Shown here: in pieces, positions 1-9,504 of the stretch | How the letters are laid out: each line of letters opens with the position of its first letter | How positions within the stretch are numbered: the stretch's first letter is position 1 | DNA from: Roseomonas nitratireducens | GTDB taxonomy: Bacteria > Pseudomonadota > Alphaproteobacteria > Acetobacterales > Acetobacteraceae | NCBI RefSeq assembly: GCF_017813355.1 | Contig: NZ_JAGIYZ010000002.1 | Coordinates: 310,001 to 374,000 of the forward strand | Reading direction: 5' to 3' | Length of the DNA: 64,000 nt | Notes under the pieces: model-generated | What the model was told of the DNA's origin: nothing | What the model saw: the letters and a program-made list of their open reading frames with translations, nothing else | Databases searched by the model: none | Translations under genes and position numbers: made by a program

Positions 1-622
1 GGCGCTGCAGCGCGTCCTGCCACACGTCGAAGAACGGGCGCATCGAGCGCACCTGCGCCCCGCGGAAGGCTTCCGGCATGACGCGGCCCAGCAGGCGGCG
101 GTTCTCCCGCGCCATGCCCAGGCCGGCCGGTGCCGTGGTGCGGTCCGCCAGCACGCGCCACTGCCCGTCCGGGCCGCGCAGCAGGTCGGCGGCGTACAGG
201 TGCAGCATGGGCGCGGCCGGCGCCATGCCTTCCCGACGGCAGGGGCGCATGAAGGCCGGGTTCGGGAAGACGAGTTCGGGCGGCACCAACCCTTCGACAA
301 GCAGCGCCTGCGGGCCGTACAGGTCGCCGAGCATCGCTTCGAGCAGCCGTGCCCGTTGCGCGATGCCGGCCTCCAGCGCCGCGAATTCAGCCGCCGGCAG
401 CACGAGCGGCAGCGGGTCGCAACGCCATGCCGCTTCCCTGCGCGCGCCGGGCAGGACACCCGCCATGCCTTCATCCTCGAAGGCGCGGTCGAGCCGGCGC
501 GCACGCTCGGCGAGCACACCCTCCCCCATGCCGCCGAGGATGCCGAGCATGTGCCGCCAATGCGGCCTGACGCCGCCGCGGCCATCCACCATCTCGTCCA
601 GCGGCTCGGGCGCGTCAGGCAT
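1..622 (-). CDS. Circularly permuted type 2 ATP-grasp protein, 3' end cut by window edge
   Basis: About 207 N-terminal residues are visible, reading off the left edge. They contain the DUF404/DUF407 pattern of circularly permuted ATP-grasp proteins: MLHLYAADLLRGPDGQW, then LADRTTAPAGLGMARENR, then RRLLGR. The family usually has about 470 or more residues, so over half is outside the window. The ATG (622-620) overlaps the stop of the upstream transglutaminase gene by 8 nt, so the two are translationally coupled. This pairing is common in bacteria and is thought to act in peptide-bond formation or processing, but no substrate is established. The family call is fairly sure and the function is not. 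Confidence 0.8.
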   Translation of the reverse strand, partial: MPDAPEPLDEMVDGRGGVRPHWRHMLGILGGMGEGVLAERARRLDRAFEDEGMAGVLPGARREAAWRCDPLPLVLPAAEFAALEAGIAQRARLLEAMLGDLYGPQALLVEGLVPPELVFPNPAFMRPCRREGMAPAAPMLHLYAADLLRGPDGQWRVLADRTTAPAGLGMARENRRLLGRVMPEAFRGAQVRSMRPFFDVWQDALQR

Positions 623-3600
623 GGCGTCTGAGGTCGAGCGTGATCGGCGTCTCGAGGCCCCGCTGCGGCTCCGGCGGCGCCATGCGGCCCGGCGTGTGGC
701 CGAAGGGAAAGACGCGCGAACGCCGCCGCGCCTCGGCCTCGTTCGCGTTCACGGGATAGCGGTCGTAGCTGCGCCCGCCCGGATGGGCGACGTGATAGGT
801 CATCCCGCCGAGGCTGCGACCCGTCCAGCGGTCGAACACATCGAGCACCAGCGGCGTCTGCGGCCGGATCGTCGGATGCAGCGAGGATGGCGGGTTCCAG
901 GCCTTGAAGCGGACGCCCGCGACGAATTCCCCCGCCCGCTCGGTGGCGCTGAGCGGCACGCCGACGCCGTTGACCGCGAGCATGTGGCGGTCCGCCACCC
1001 AGTTCTGAACGCGCGCCTGCACGCGCTCCGCGCTGCTGTCCACGTAGCGCGCGGTGCCGCCGGCGGCGTTCTCCTCGGCCAGCACGTGCCAGGGTTCCAG
1101 CGCGTGGCGCAGTTCCAGCTGAACGTCACGCACCGCGACTTCCCCGATCAGCGGAAAGCGGAAGGCGAAATGCGTCGCGAACCAGTCGGGGTCGAGCGGC
1201 GCGCCGAGCTGGCGCAGCTCCTCGATCGCGTCGGCGAAATCCTGCTCGCAGAAATGCGGCAACATGAACTGGTCGTTCAACCGCGTGCCCCAGCGCACCA
1301 GCCGCCGTTCATAGGGCCGTTCCCAGAAGGCCGCGACGGCGGCGCGCATCAGCAGCATCTGCGCGGCCGACATCTCGGCATGCGGCGGCATCTCGAAGGC
1401 GCGGAACTCGACCAGGCCACGCCGGCCGCTCGCGCTGCCCGAATCGTACATCTTGTCGATGCAGAACTCGGTGCGGTGCGTGTTGCCCGTCATGTCCGCG
1501 AGGATGTTGCGGAACAGACGGTCGGTCATCCAGGGCGGCGTCTCCTGCCAGGGCCGGACCTTGGAGAAGGCGATCTCCAGCTCATGGATCGCGTCCATCC
1601 GCGCCTCGTCCACGCGCGGATGCTGGCTGGTGGGCCCGATGAACAGGCCGCTGAACAGGTAGGACAGGCTCGGATGGTTGTGCCAGAAGCCGACCAGGGA
1701 CTTGAGCAGGTCAGGCCGGCGCAGGAAGGGGCTCTCGGCCGGCGTCGCGCCGCCCATCACCACATGGTTGCCGCCGCCGGTGCCGACATGGCAGCCATCC
1801 GTCATGAACTTCTCGGCCGCCAGCCCTTCCTGGCGCGCGGCCTCGTAGAGTTGCTCGGTGCGCTCCACCACCTCATCCCAGCCATTGGCCGGATGGATGT
1901 TCACCTCGATGACGCCGGGGTCGGGCGTGACGGAGAAATGCAGCAGCCGCGGATCGGACGGCGGCAGGTAGCCTTCCAGCACCACCTTGCGTCCGGTCTC
2001 GGCGGCGGTCGCCTCGACCGCGGCGGTCAGGTCGAGCCAATCCTCGACGCCGAACAGCGGCGGGTAGAAGACGTGGATCTTCCCCTCCCGCGCCTCGACC
2101 GCCAGCGCGGTCCGCACCACGCCGGGGTCGGAGGCGCCGACCACCGGCAGTTCCTGCGGCTGGGGACGGAAATCCTCGATGCCGCTGGTCGTGCCCTCGC
2201 CGGGGCGCGGCCGCATCAGGGCGCGCTGGGACAGGCTCTCGGGGGCCATCTGCGCGCGCAGCGCGCGCTGCGCCATCAGCGCGGCATGCGGCGGCAGGTC
2301 GTCGCGCCAGGCGAAGGGATCGGCCTCGTGCTCGGCGACGCGGCGCGCATCCTCCTCGCTCATCCAGGGCAGGCTGGCGAGCGGCAGGCGCAGGCCGACC
2401 GGACTGTCGCCGGGGATCAGGAACAGGTGGTCGCCGCGCAGGAACCAGCGGCCGGATTGCCAGCGCCGCGCGCCGTCCTGCATGACCCGACGCAGCGGCA
2501 GCACGGCGCCGACCTCGGCCGAAAGTCCCTGGCCGAACACCTTGGCGAGGCGCGCGCGCTCCAGCGCATCGGCCAGGCGGCTGTCCTCGGCGACCACGTT
2601 CGCCGGCAGCCGTTGTTCGCGCCACAGGTAGTAGTGGATGTCCTCATGCGCCCCCTGCACGAGGCCAGGATCGACCTGCAGGCGTTCGGCCAGCGTCCGC
2701 GCGAAGCGCATGGCGTCGGCGGCGGTGGCATCGTCGCGGTCATCGTCGGAGGCGAGCAGCGCGGGGTCCTTCCAGACCGGCTCCCCATCCGCGCGCCAAT
2801 GCGAATAGAGCGCCCAGCGCGGCAGTTGCTCGCCCGGATACTGCTTGCCCATGGCGAGCTGCAGCGCCGCGCCGGGGGACCACAGCGCCATGAGCCGGCG
2901 CAGCAGCCGCCCCGCATAGGCGCGCTTGGTCGGGCCGAGCGCGTCGATGTTCCATTCCGGCGCGTCGCGGTCCGACGCCGCGACGAAAGTCGGCTCGCCG
3001 CCCATGGTCAGCCGCAGGCCGAGCGCCTTGAGCTTGCGGTCAACCTCCTCGCCGGCGGTGCGGATCGCCTGCCACTGCGCCGGGGTGTAGGGCTTGGTCA
3101 CGCGCGGCGTCTCGCGGATGCGCGTGACATGCATCTCGAAGGCGAATTCGGTCTCGACCTTCTCGAGCCCGCCCGAGATCGGCGCCGCCGATTGGGGCTC
3201 CGGCGTCGCGGCCAGCGGGATGTGACCCTCCCCCGTCATGAGGCCGGAGGTGGCGTCGAGGCCGATCCAGCCGGCGCCGGGCAGGTAGACCTCCGCCCAG
3301 GCGTGCAGGTCGGTGAAGTCGGCGCTCGGCCCTTCCGGGCCGTCGATCGGCTTCTGGTCGGCCACCAGCTGGATCAGGTAGCCCGAGACGAAGCGGGCCG
3401 CGAAACCCAGGCGCCGCAGCAGCTGCACCAGCAGCCAGGCGGAATCGCGGCAGGACCCGCGCCCTTCCTCGAGCGTGCGGTCGGGTGACCAGACGCCGGG
3501 CTCCATGCGCACGACATAGGCGATGCGGCGCTGCACCAGCTGGTTGATGGCCACCAGCATGTCAACGGTGCGCTGTTCGTCGCGCGGAACCTCCGCGAGC

Positions 3601-3989
3601 AGGCCCTCGAGCAGCGGGCCGGAGGGATCGATCCGGCGGAAAGGCGCCAGTTCCTGCTCGAGCCCCGGATCATAGGCGAAGGGCCAGGTCTCGGCCTCGG
3701 GCTCGAGGAAGAAGTCGAAGGGGTTGATCGTCGCCATGTCGGCGACGAGGTCGACCGTGACGTCGAAATGCGTCACCCGCTCGGGGAAGACGATGCGGGC
3801 GAGGAAATTCCCCTGCGGGTCCTGCTGCCAGTTCAGGAAATGGGGCTTCGGCTCGATCTTGAGCGCATAGGACAGCACCGGCGTCCGGCTGTGCGGCGCC
3901 GGGCGCAGCCGGACGGTCTGCGGGCCGAGGCTTGCGGGCCGCGCATAGCGATAGGTCGTGCGGTGCGTCAGGGCGACGTGGATGGACAT
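615..3989 (-). CDS. Transglutaminase-like / DUF2126 protein
   Basis: 1124 residues. The N-terminal part (about 1-290) is a bacterial transglutaminase N-domain plus papain-like transglutaminase core. It has the catalytic-type Cys near 180 in GRGSCRDSAW, His near 229 in DLHAWAEVYLP, and Asp in GLDATSG. The rest (about 300-1124) is DUF2126, with GGEPTFVA and a conserved HNHPSLSY segment. I placed the start at MSIHVALTHRTTYRY because the 36 residues upstream are not family-like. It is followed by an ATP-grasp gene with an 8-nt overlap. The likely role is a protease, amidase or ligase system; the substrate is unknown. Confidence 0.85.
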   Translation of the reverse strand: MSIHVALTHRTTYRYARPASLGPQTVRLRPAPHSRTPVLSYALKIEPKPHFLNWQQDPQGNFLARIVFPERVTHFDVTVDLVADMATINPFDFFLEPEAETWPFAYDPGLEQELAPFRRIDPSGPLLEGLLAEVPRDEQRTVDMLVAINQLVQRRIAYVVRMEPGVWSPDRTLEEGRGSCRDSAWLLVQLLRRLGFAARFVSGYLIQLVADQKPIDGPEGPSADFTDLHAWAEVYLPGAGWIGLDATSGLMTGEGHIPLAATPEPQSAAPISGGLEKVETEFAFEMHVTRIRETPRVTKPYTPAQWQAIRTAGEEVDRKLKALGLRLTMGGEPTFVAASDRDAPEWNIDALGPTKRAYAGRLLRRLMALWSPGAALQLAMGKQYPGEQLPRWALYSHWRADGEPVWKDPALLASDDDRDDATAADAMRFARTLAERLQVDPGLVQGAHEDIHYYLWREQRLPANVVAEDSRLADALERARLAKVFGQGLSAEVGAVLPLRRVMQDGARRWQSGRWFLRGDHLFLIPGDSPVGLRLPLASLPWMSEEDARRVAEHEADPFAWRDDLPPHAALMAQRALRAQMAPESLSQRALMRPRPGEGTTSGIEDFRPQPQELPVVGASDPGVVRTALAVEAREGKIHVFYPPLFGVEDWLDLTAAVEATAAETGRKVVLEGYLPPSDPRLLHFSVTPDPGVIEVNIHPANGWDEVVERTEQLYEAARQEGLAAEKFMTDGCHVGTGGGNHVVMGGATPAESPFLRRPDLLKSLVGFWHNHPSLSYLFSGLFIGPTSQHPRVDEARMDAIHELEIAFSKVRPWQETPPWMTDRLFRNILADMTGNTHRTEFCIDKMYDSGSASGRRGLVEFRAFEMPPHAEMSAAQMLLMRAAVAAFWERPYERRLVRWGTRLNDQFMLPHFCEQDFADAIEELRQLGAPLDPDWFATHFAFRFPLIGEVAVRDVQLELRHALEPWHVLAEENAAGGTARYVDSSAERVQARVQNWVADRHMLAVNGVGVPLSATERAGEFVAGVRFKAWNPPSSLHPTIRPQTPLVLDVFDRWTGRSLGGMTYHVAHPGGRSYDRYPVNANEAEARRRSRVFPFGHTPGRMAPPEPQRGLETPITLDLRRHA

Positions 3990-4138
3990 GGCCGGGCCTG
4001 GAACAGTGAAGGTTGCTTTCCCATGGATGCAATCCGCGGTCCACCGGAAGGATCGCCGGGGGAGGCGTTGCGCTGCGTCAAGGCCGGGCTGGCTCATCGG
4101 GGCCTAGCAAGGGCCTCACCGTCCGGGGAGGACATTCC

Positions 4139-5443
4139 GTGCCAGCGACGATCCTGCTGGGAGCCTACGCGCTTCTGGTCGCCCTGCCCGTGTTGCTGGG
4201 CTGGGCGCTGGTCGGCCCCGCGCGGCCCTGGCCGGACGAGGTCTCCTCTGCCCTCGCCATGGCGGGATTCGCGGCGCTGCTGATGGAATTCCTGCTCTCG
4301 GGCCGCTTCCGTGCGATCAGCGGGGGGATCGGCATCGACCGGACCATGCGCTGGCACCAGCTATTCGCGCGGGTGCTCACGGTCGGGCTGCTGGTGCACC
4401 CCTTCCTCTACACGGTCCCGATCGGGGCGCAGTTCCTCCGGCCCGAGGATGCCACCCATGCGGGCGTGCTCCGCCTCGATGCCCATACGCTGGTCACGGG
4501 CTGGGCAGCCTGGTTGCTCCTGGGGCTGCTCACCATCACCGCGATCGGGCGCGACTCGATGCCCTGGCGCTACGAAACCTGGCGGCTGCTGCATGGGCTC
4601 GGCGCGGCCGCGGTGGCGGTGCTCGGCATGCGGCACACGCTCTGGGCGGGGCGCTACAGCACGGATCCGGTCCTCGCGACCTACTGGGCAACGATGTTCG
4701 CGCTGGCGGCGGGCAGCCTGCTGCTCGTCTATCTCGGCCGGCCGCTGCGACACATGCGCAGCCCCTGGCGGGTCGCGGCGGTGACCCGGGCGGCGGAGCG
4801 CATCTGGTCGGTGGTACTGGAACCGGCCGGGCATGCGGGCCTGCGCTTCCGGGCGGGGCAGTTCGCCTGGATCCGGCTCGGCGCCTCGCCGTTCTCGATG
4901 CGGGAACATCCCTTCTCGATCGCCTCCGCGCCCCGGCCCGACGGGCGGCTTGAATTCCTGATCAAGGAGGCCGGTGACTTCACGCGCACCGTGGGCGCCA
5001 TCGCGCCGGGGACGCGCGCCTTCGTGGACGGGCCGCACGGGCATCTGTGGATCGAGGGGCGCACCGAGCCCGGCCTCTGCCTCATCGCCGGCGGGGTGGG
5101 CCTTGCGCCGCTGCTGTCCATGCTGCGGGCCAAGGCGGATCCACGGCCGGTCATGCTGCTGTACGGCAACCGCCATGCAGGGCAGATCCTGGCCAGCGAG
5201 GAACTCGCCGCGAGCGGCGCCGAGGTGGTGCATGTGCTGCAGGAACCGCCACCCGGCTGGCAGGGCGCGACCGGCCTCATGGACCGGGACTTCATCCGTG
5301 CCCGGTGCGAAGCCGCGGCCAAGGCGGGCTGGCTGTTCGTCCTGTGCGGCCCGCCGCCGATGATGCGGGAGGTCCGGGCCGGCCTCGTCGCCCTCGGCGT
5401 GGCGCCCGGCCGCATCCTGGAGGAACGCTTCGTCTACGATTGA
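4139..5443 (+). CDS. Ferric reductase-like membrane flavoprotein (FAD/NAD(P)-binding)
   Basis: 434 residues. The N-terminal half has several hydrophobic segments of the ferric-reductase-like transmembrane type, with conserved histidines (MRWHQLFARV, LLVHPFLY, HGLGAAAVAVLGMRHTLW) that may bind heme. The C-terminal half is a ferredoxin-NADP reductase fold: FRAGQFAWI, the FAD motif HPFSIAS, the nucleotide motif GGVGLAPLL, and FVLCGPPPMM. The GTG at 4139 is preceded by GGGGAGGA (about 4125-4132) at good spacing, so I preferred it to longer in-frame starts. It probably moves electrons from NAD(P)H across or to the membrane; the acceptor is unknown. Confidence 0.8.
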   Translation: MPATILLGAYALLVALPVLLGWALVGPARPWPDEVSSALAMAGFAALLMEFLLSGRFRAISGGIGIDRTMRWHQLFARVLTVGLLVHPFLYTVPIGAQFLRPEDATHAGVLRLDAHTLVTGWAAWLLLGLLTITAIGRDSMPWRYETWRLLHGLGAAAVAVLGMRHTLWAGRYSTDPVLATYWATMFALAAGSLLLVYLGRPLRHMRSPWRVAAVTRAAERIWSVVLEPAGHAGLRFRAGQFAWIRLGASPFSMREHPFSIASAPRPDGRLEFLIKEAGDFTRTVGAIAPGTRAFVDGPHGHLWIEGRTEPGLCLIAGGVGLAPLLSMLRAKADPRPVMLLYGNRHAGQILASEELAASGAEVVHVLQEPPPGWQGATGLMDRDFIRARCEAAAKAGWLFVLCGPPPMMREVRAGLVALGVAPGRILEERFVYD

Positions 5444-5467
5444 CGGGCGCGGCGGGCGGCATAGGCT
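5440..5467 (+). promoter_or_regulatory. Candidate sigma70-type promoter
   Basis: TTGACG (5440-5445) is followed after 16 nt by TAGGCT (5462-5467), upstream of the D-aminoacylase-type gene at 5498. The -35 box overlaps the stop of the previous gene. A related arrangement (TTGCCG, 17 nt, TAGCCT) precedes the gene at 41682. The -10 matches consensus at only three of six positions. Confidence 0.3.
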
Positions 5468-5497
5468 CCCCCCTTCTTCGAAGGGAAGGGACGGGCC

Positions 5498-7204
5498 ATG
5501 GCAGATATCGTGATCCGCGGCGGCACCGTGGTGGACGGCACCGGCGCCGCGCCGGTCGAGGCCGATGTCGCCATCTCGGACGGCCGCATCAGCGAGATCG
5601 GGCGCGTCTCGGCCCGTGGGCGGGAGGAGATCGACGCCCGCGGCCGCATCGTCAGCCCCGGCTTCGTCGACATCCACACCCATTACGACGGCCAGGCAGT
5701 TTGGGATTCGCATCTCGCGCCGTCCGCCTGGCATGGCGTGACGACGGCGGTGATGGGCAATTGCGGCGTCGGCTTCGCGCCCTGCCGCGCCGCCGACCGC
5801 GACAAGCTGATCGAGCTGATGGAAGGCGTGGAGGACATCCCCGGCCCCATCCTGCATGAGGGCCTGGACTGGCGCTGGGAGACCTTCCCCGAATATCTCG
5901 ACGCGCTGGACGCGAAGCCGCGCGACATCGACATCTGCGCCCTGCTGCCGCACGGCGCGGTGCGCGTGCATGTGATGGGCGAACGCGGCCTGGCGCTCGA
6001 GAACGCCAACCAGGGCGACATCGCGGCGATGCGCGCCATCACTGCGGAGGCCCTTCGCGCGGGCGCCTTCGGCGTCTCCACCTCCCGCACCATTTCCCAC
6101 CGCACGCTGAAGGGCGACCCGACGCCGACGCTGCGGGCGCAGGAGGAGGAGCTGCGGGGCCTCGCCGAAGGGCTGCGCGATGCCGGCGGGGGGCTGCTGG
6201 AACTGGTGAGCGACTGGAACACGCCCGACCCCGCGACGGAATTCGCCATCGTCCGCCGCGTCGTGCAGGCGACGGGGCAACGCGTGCTGTTCTCGCTGAC
6301 CGCGCGGCACGACCGCACCGAGGCATGGAAGGACCTGCTCGCCATGTCCGACGCGGCGGCGGCCGAGGGCCTGCCGATCCGCCCCGTCTTTCCGCCGCGG
6401 CCGATCGGCATCCTGCTTGGGCTGCAGGGGAGCCAGAACCCCTTCTCCGGCTGCGCCTCCTACAAATCCATCGCGCATCTGCCCGCGCCCGCGCGGGCGG
6501 AGGCAATGCGCGAGCCGGCGCTGCGCGCGCGCATCCTGTCGGAGGACCGCGTCAGCGGATCGAACTTCCCGCTGATCACGCGCCTGTCCTTCGAGCGCAT
6601 GTTCCCCTTCGGCGATCCGCCGGACTACGCGCCGCCGAAGGAGGCCTCGATCGCCGCCATCGCCGCGCGCGAAGGGCGCAGCGCGGAGGAGGTCGCCTAC
6701 GACCTGCTCGTCGCCGATGACGGCGCGGGCTTCATCTTCGCGCCGCTGACGAATTTCCACGACTACACGCTCTCCGCCAGCGCGGAATGCCTGCGGCATC
6801 CGAACGCCATCGCCGGGCTGTCCGATGGCGGGGCGCATGTCGGCTTCATCTCGGACGGGTCCTTCCCGACCTTTCTCCTGGCCTATTGGGCGCGGGACGC
6901 GAAGGAACAGGTCTTCGCGCTGCCGGAGATCGTGCGGCGGCTGACCTCCGACACGGCACGCGCCGCCGGGCTCGTCGACCGCGGCGTGCTGCGGGTGGGG
7001 ATGAAGGCGGATGTGAACGTCTTCGACATGGCGACGCTGGGGCTCGACGCGCCGCGCATGGTGGCCGACCTGCCGGCCGGCGGGCGGCGCCTGCTGCAGC
7101 GGCCGCGCGGCTATGTCGCGACCATCGTGGCAGGGCAGGTCACCTATCGCGACGGAAGCGCGACCGGCGCGCTGCCGGGACGGCTGGTGCGCCGCGCCGC
7201 CTGA
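5498..7204 (+). CDS. N-acyl-D-amino-acid deacylase family amidohydrolase
   Basis: 568 residues, a metal-dependent amidohydrolase of the D-aminoacylase class. It starts with the typical small beta domain ([14 protein letters not shown]), then the metal motif [11 protein letters not shown], and [10 protein letters not shown], whose Cys corresponds to the extra metal ligand of D-aminoacylases. [13 protein letters not shown] carries the late catalytic Asp. SD-like GAAGGGAAGG lies upstream. The family cleaves N-acyl groups from D-amino acids or related amides. The next gene, 4 nt on, is a DAO-type oxidase, so deacylation followed by amine oxidation is a plausible pair. The substrate is not deducible. 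Confidence 0.85.
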   Translation: MADIVIRGGTVVDGTGAAPVEADVAISDGRISEIGRVSARGREEIDARGRIVSPGFVDIHTHYDGQAVWDSHLAPSAWHGVTTAVMGNCGVGFAPCRAADRDKLIELMEGVEDIPGPILHEGLDWRWETFPEYLDALDAKPRDIDICALLPHGAVRVHVMGERGLALENANQGDIAAMRAITAEALRAGAFGVSTSRTISHRTLKGDPTPTLRAQEEELRGLAEGLRDAGGGLLELVSDWNTPDPATEFAIVRRVVQATGQRVLFSLTARHDRTEAWKDLLAMSDAAAAEGLPIRPVFPPRPIGILLGLQGSQNPFSGCASYKSIAHLPAPARAEAMREPALRARILSEDRVSGSNFPLITRLSFERMFPFGDPPDYAPPKEASIAAIAAREGRSAEEVAYDLLVADDGAGFIFAPLTNFHDYTLSASAECLRHPNAIAGLSDGGAHVGFISDGSFPTFLLAYWARDAKEQVFALPEIVRRLTSDTARAAGLVDRGVLRVGMKADVNVFDMATLGLDAPRMVADLPAGGRRLLQRPRGYVATIVAGQVTYRDGSATGALPGRLVRRAA

Positions 7205-7207
7205 TCC

Positions 7208-8485
7208 GTGCGCGCGCTGCCACCGAGCCTCTACGCCGAGGCCGCCGCGCCGGCCATGCCGACGCCGCCCCTCGAGGGCGCGGCGCGCGCCGATGTCTGC
7301 ATCGTCGGCGGCGGCTTCACCGGGCTGTCGGCCGCCCTGCACCTGGCCGAGGTCGGCACCGATGTGCTTCTCATCGAGGCTCGGGAACCGGGCTGGGGCG
7401 CGTCCGGCCGCAATGGCGGGCAGGTCAATCCCGGGCTGAAGCCCGATCCCGACCAGGTGGAACGCGACTTCGGCGCGGCACTCGGCCGGCGGATGCTCGC
7501 TTTGTCGTACGGCGCGCCGGATGCGCTCTTCGCGCTGGTGCGCCGCCACCAGATCGCCTGCGAGGCGCGGCAGGAAGGCACGATCCGCGCGGCGATCGAC
7601 GCGCGCAGCGCCGCAGCCGTCGCACGCAGCGCCGAACAGGGCGCGCGGCGCGGCTGGCCGGTGACCTTCGCCTCGGCGGAGGAGGCCGCGGCGATGACGG
7701 GCACGCGGCGCTACGCCGGCGCTATGCTCGATGCGCGCGGCGGGGACGTGCAGCCGCTCTCCTACGCCCGCGGCCTGGCGCGCGCGGCGATGGCGCAGGG
7801 CGCGCGCATCCATGGCGACAGCCCGGCGACGGGCATCGCGCGGGATGGCGCGCAGTGGCGCGTGAGCACGCCGGCGGGCGAGGTGCGCGCCGGGCATGTC
7901 GTGCTCGCGACCAATGGCTACACGGATGACCTATGGCCCGGGCTGCGGCGCAGCGTCGTTCCCGTGTTCAGTTCGATCGCCGCGACGGAACCGCTGCCGG
8001 AGGAGATCGCGCGCGGGATGATGCCGCGCCGCGCCTCGCTCTACGAAGCGGGCCGCATCACCGTCTACTACCGCATCGACCGCGCGAACCGGCTGCTGAT
8101 GGGCGGTCGCGGGCCGCAGCGGCCGATCGGGGATGTCGCGCCGATCCGCTACCTGACGGACTACGCCGCGCGGCTCTGGCCGGCCGTGGCGAAGGTCCGC
8201 TGGACGCATGGCTGGAACGGGCAGCTGGCCATGACGGCGGACCACTACCCGCATCTGCACGAACCCGCGCCGGGCGTGATCGCCGCGCTCGGCTACAATG
8301 GCCGCGGCGTCGCCATGGCGACCGCGATGGGACGGCAGATCGCGCGGCGCCTGACCGGCACGCCGGCCGAGGCGCTGGACATGCCCGTCACCTCCATCCG
8401 CCCCATCCCCTTCCACGGCTTCTGGCGCATCGGCGTTGCCGCGCGGGTCTGGGAAGGGCGTATCAGGGACCGGCTGGGGCTTTAG
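7208..8485 (+). CDS. FAD-dependent amine/amino-acid oxidoreductase (DAO family)
   Basis: 425 residues with GTG start only 4 nt after the deacylase stop. The dinucleotide-binding motif is VCIVGGGFTGLSAALHLAE, followed by GWGASGRNGGQVNPG, typical of the PuuB/OrdL (gamma-glutamylputrescine oxidase-like) branch. The C-terminal FAD contact is GYNGRGVAMATAMG. It most likely oxidises an amine or N-substituted amino acid with FAD. The coding end overlaps the convergent dehydrogenase gene by 23 bp. Class is confident, substrate is not. Confidence 0.85.
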   Translation: MRALPPSLYAEAAAPAMPTPPLEGAARADVCIVGGGFTGLSAALHLAEVGTDVLLIEAREPGWGASGRNGGQVNPGLKPDPDQVERDFGAALGRRMLALSYGAPDALFALVRRHQIACEARQEGTIRAAIDARSAAAVARSAEQGARRGWPVTFASAEEAAAMTGTRRYAGAMLDARGGDVQPLSYARGLARAAMAQGARIHGDSPATGIARDGAQWRVSTPAGEVRAGHVVLATNGYTDDLWPGLRRSVVPVFSSIAATEPLPEEIARGMMPRRASLYEAGRITVYYRIDRANRLLMGGRGPQRPIGDVAPIRYLTDYAARLWPAVAKVRWTHGWNGQLAMTADHYPHLHEPAPGVIAALGYNGRGVAMATAMGRQIARRLTGTPAEALDMPVTSIRPIPFHGFWRIGVAARVWEGRIRDRLGL

Positions 8486-9404
8486 CGCGCGCTTCCAGCA
8501 GCCGCACCAGCGCCGCGTCGCGCCGTCGCGCGAGGTCCGTTGTGGACGCACCGCCGGTGCCCTCGGCCACGCCCGCCACCAGCATCTGCTGCACGGCCGC
8601 GTTCACCTTCGGATCGCCCAGGTCCATCCACCAGGATTCGAGGGCGGGCAGCAGGTGCTTGAGGAAATGCTCGATGCCGCCCTCCCCGCCCGCGAGGTGG
8701 AAGGTGGCGTGCGGGCCCATCAGCGCCCAGCGCAGGCCGGGGCCCTCACTGATCGCGGCATCCACGTCCGCGACGCTCGCCACGCCTTCCGCCACGAGGT
8801 GCACCGCTTCCCGCCACAGCGCGGCCTGCAGGCGATTGGCGAGGTGGCCGGGCACCTCCTTCCGGATCTCGATCGGGTGCTTTCCGATGGCGCGGTAGAA
8901 CGCCATCGCGGCCGCGACGGCCTCAGGGCTGCCCTTCGCGCCGCCGACCACTTCCACCAGCGGGATCAGGTGCGGCGGATTGAAGGGATGTCCGATCACG
9001 ACGCGCCCGGGATGCGCGCAGCGCTCGGACAGGCGGCTGGCGAGCAGGCCGGAGGTGGAGGAGGCGACAACCACATCCGCGGGCAGCGCCGCGTCGATCC
9101 GCGCGAGCAGGTCCTGCTTGATCTCCAGCCGCTCCGGCGCGCTTTCCTGCACGAAGTCGGCCCCGGCACAGGCAGTGGCGGGATCGGCATCGAAGGTCCA
9201 GGCATTCGGGTCGGCATCCGGCTTGCCGCCGAGGCGCATCAGGATCGGCCAGGCATCGGCGATCATCCGCCGCAGCAGGTCCGGCGCGCCGGGCGAAGGA
9301 TCGCTGGCGGAAACGGCGATGCCGCGGCTGAGGAAATAGGCCGCCCACGACGCCCCGATGGTGCCCGCGCCGATCACCGCGACGCGCCTGATTTCCGTGC
9401 GCAT
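8463..9404 (-). CDS. 3-hydroxyacyl-CoA dehydrogenase family protein
   Basis: 313 residues. An N-terminal Rossmann fold (VAVIGAGTIGASWAAYFLSRG) is followed by the family motifs SSTSGLLAS and HPFNPPHLIPLVEV and a helical C-terminal domain. The length matches single-domain L-carnitine / 3-hydroxybutyryl-CoA dehydrogenase-like members (about 310-320). I chose the ATG at 9404 because the extension upstream lacks family character. It should oxidise a 3-hydroxy acid or its CoA ester with NAD. It is transcribed towards the DAO-family gene and overlaps it by 23 bp; the serine hydrolase gene diverges from it. Confidence 0.85.
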   Translation of the reverse strand: MRTEIRRVAVIGAGTIGASWAAYFLSRGIAVSASDPSPGAPDLLRRMIADAWPILMRLGGKPDADPNAWTFDADPATACAGADFVQESAPERLEIKQDLLARIDAALPADVVVASSTSGLLASRLSERCAHPGRVVIGHPFNPPHLIPLVEVVGGAKGSPEAVAAAMAFYRAIGKHPIEIRKEVPGHLANRLQAALWREAVHLVAEGVASVADVDAAISEGPGLRWALMGPHATFHLAGGEGGIEHFLKHLLPALESWWMDLGDPKVNAAVQQMLVAGVAEGTGGASTTDLARRRDAALVRLLEARAKAPAGP

Positions 9405-9504
9405 GCCGTCCTCTCCCCTGCGTTGCGCGGCGAGACTATCGCGCCCCGCCCACCCTGGCCACGCGCCGGCGCCCGGTCTAGCGTGCGGCGCGCAGGAGGA
9501 CGCC

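Noticed and set aside
78-3488. A very long plus-strand open frame (1136 codons) opposite the transglutaminase gene
   Set aside because: Its composition is that of a shadow frame in GC-rich DNA (runs of Arg, Ala, Gly), and the opposite strand has clear protein families.
4361-7897. A 1178-codon minus-strand open frame
   Set aside because: It spans three recognised plus-strand genes and has no domain.
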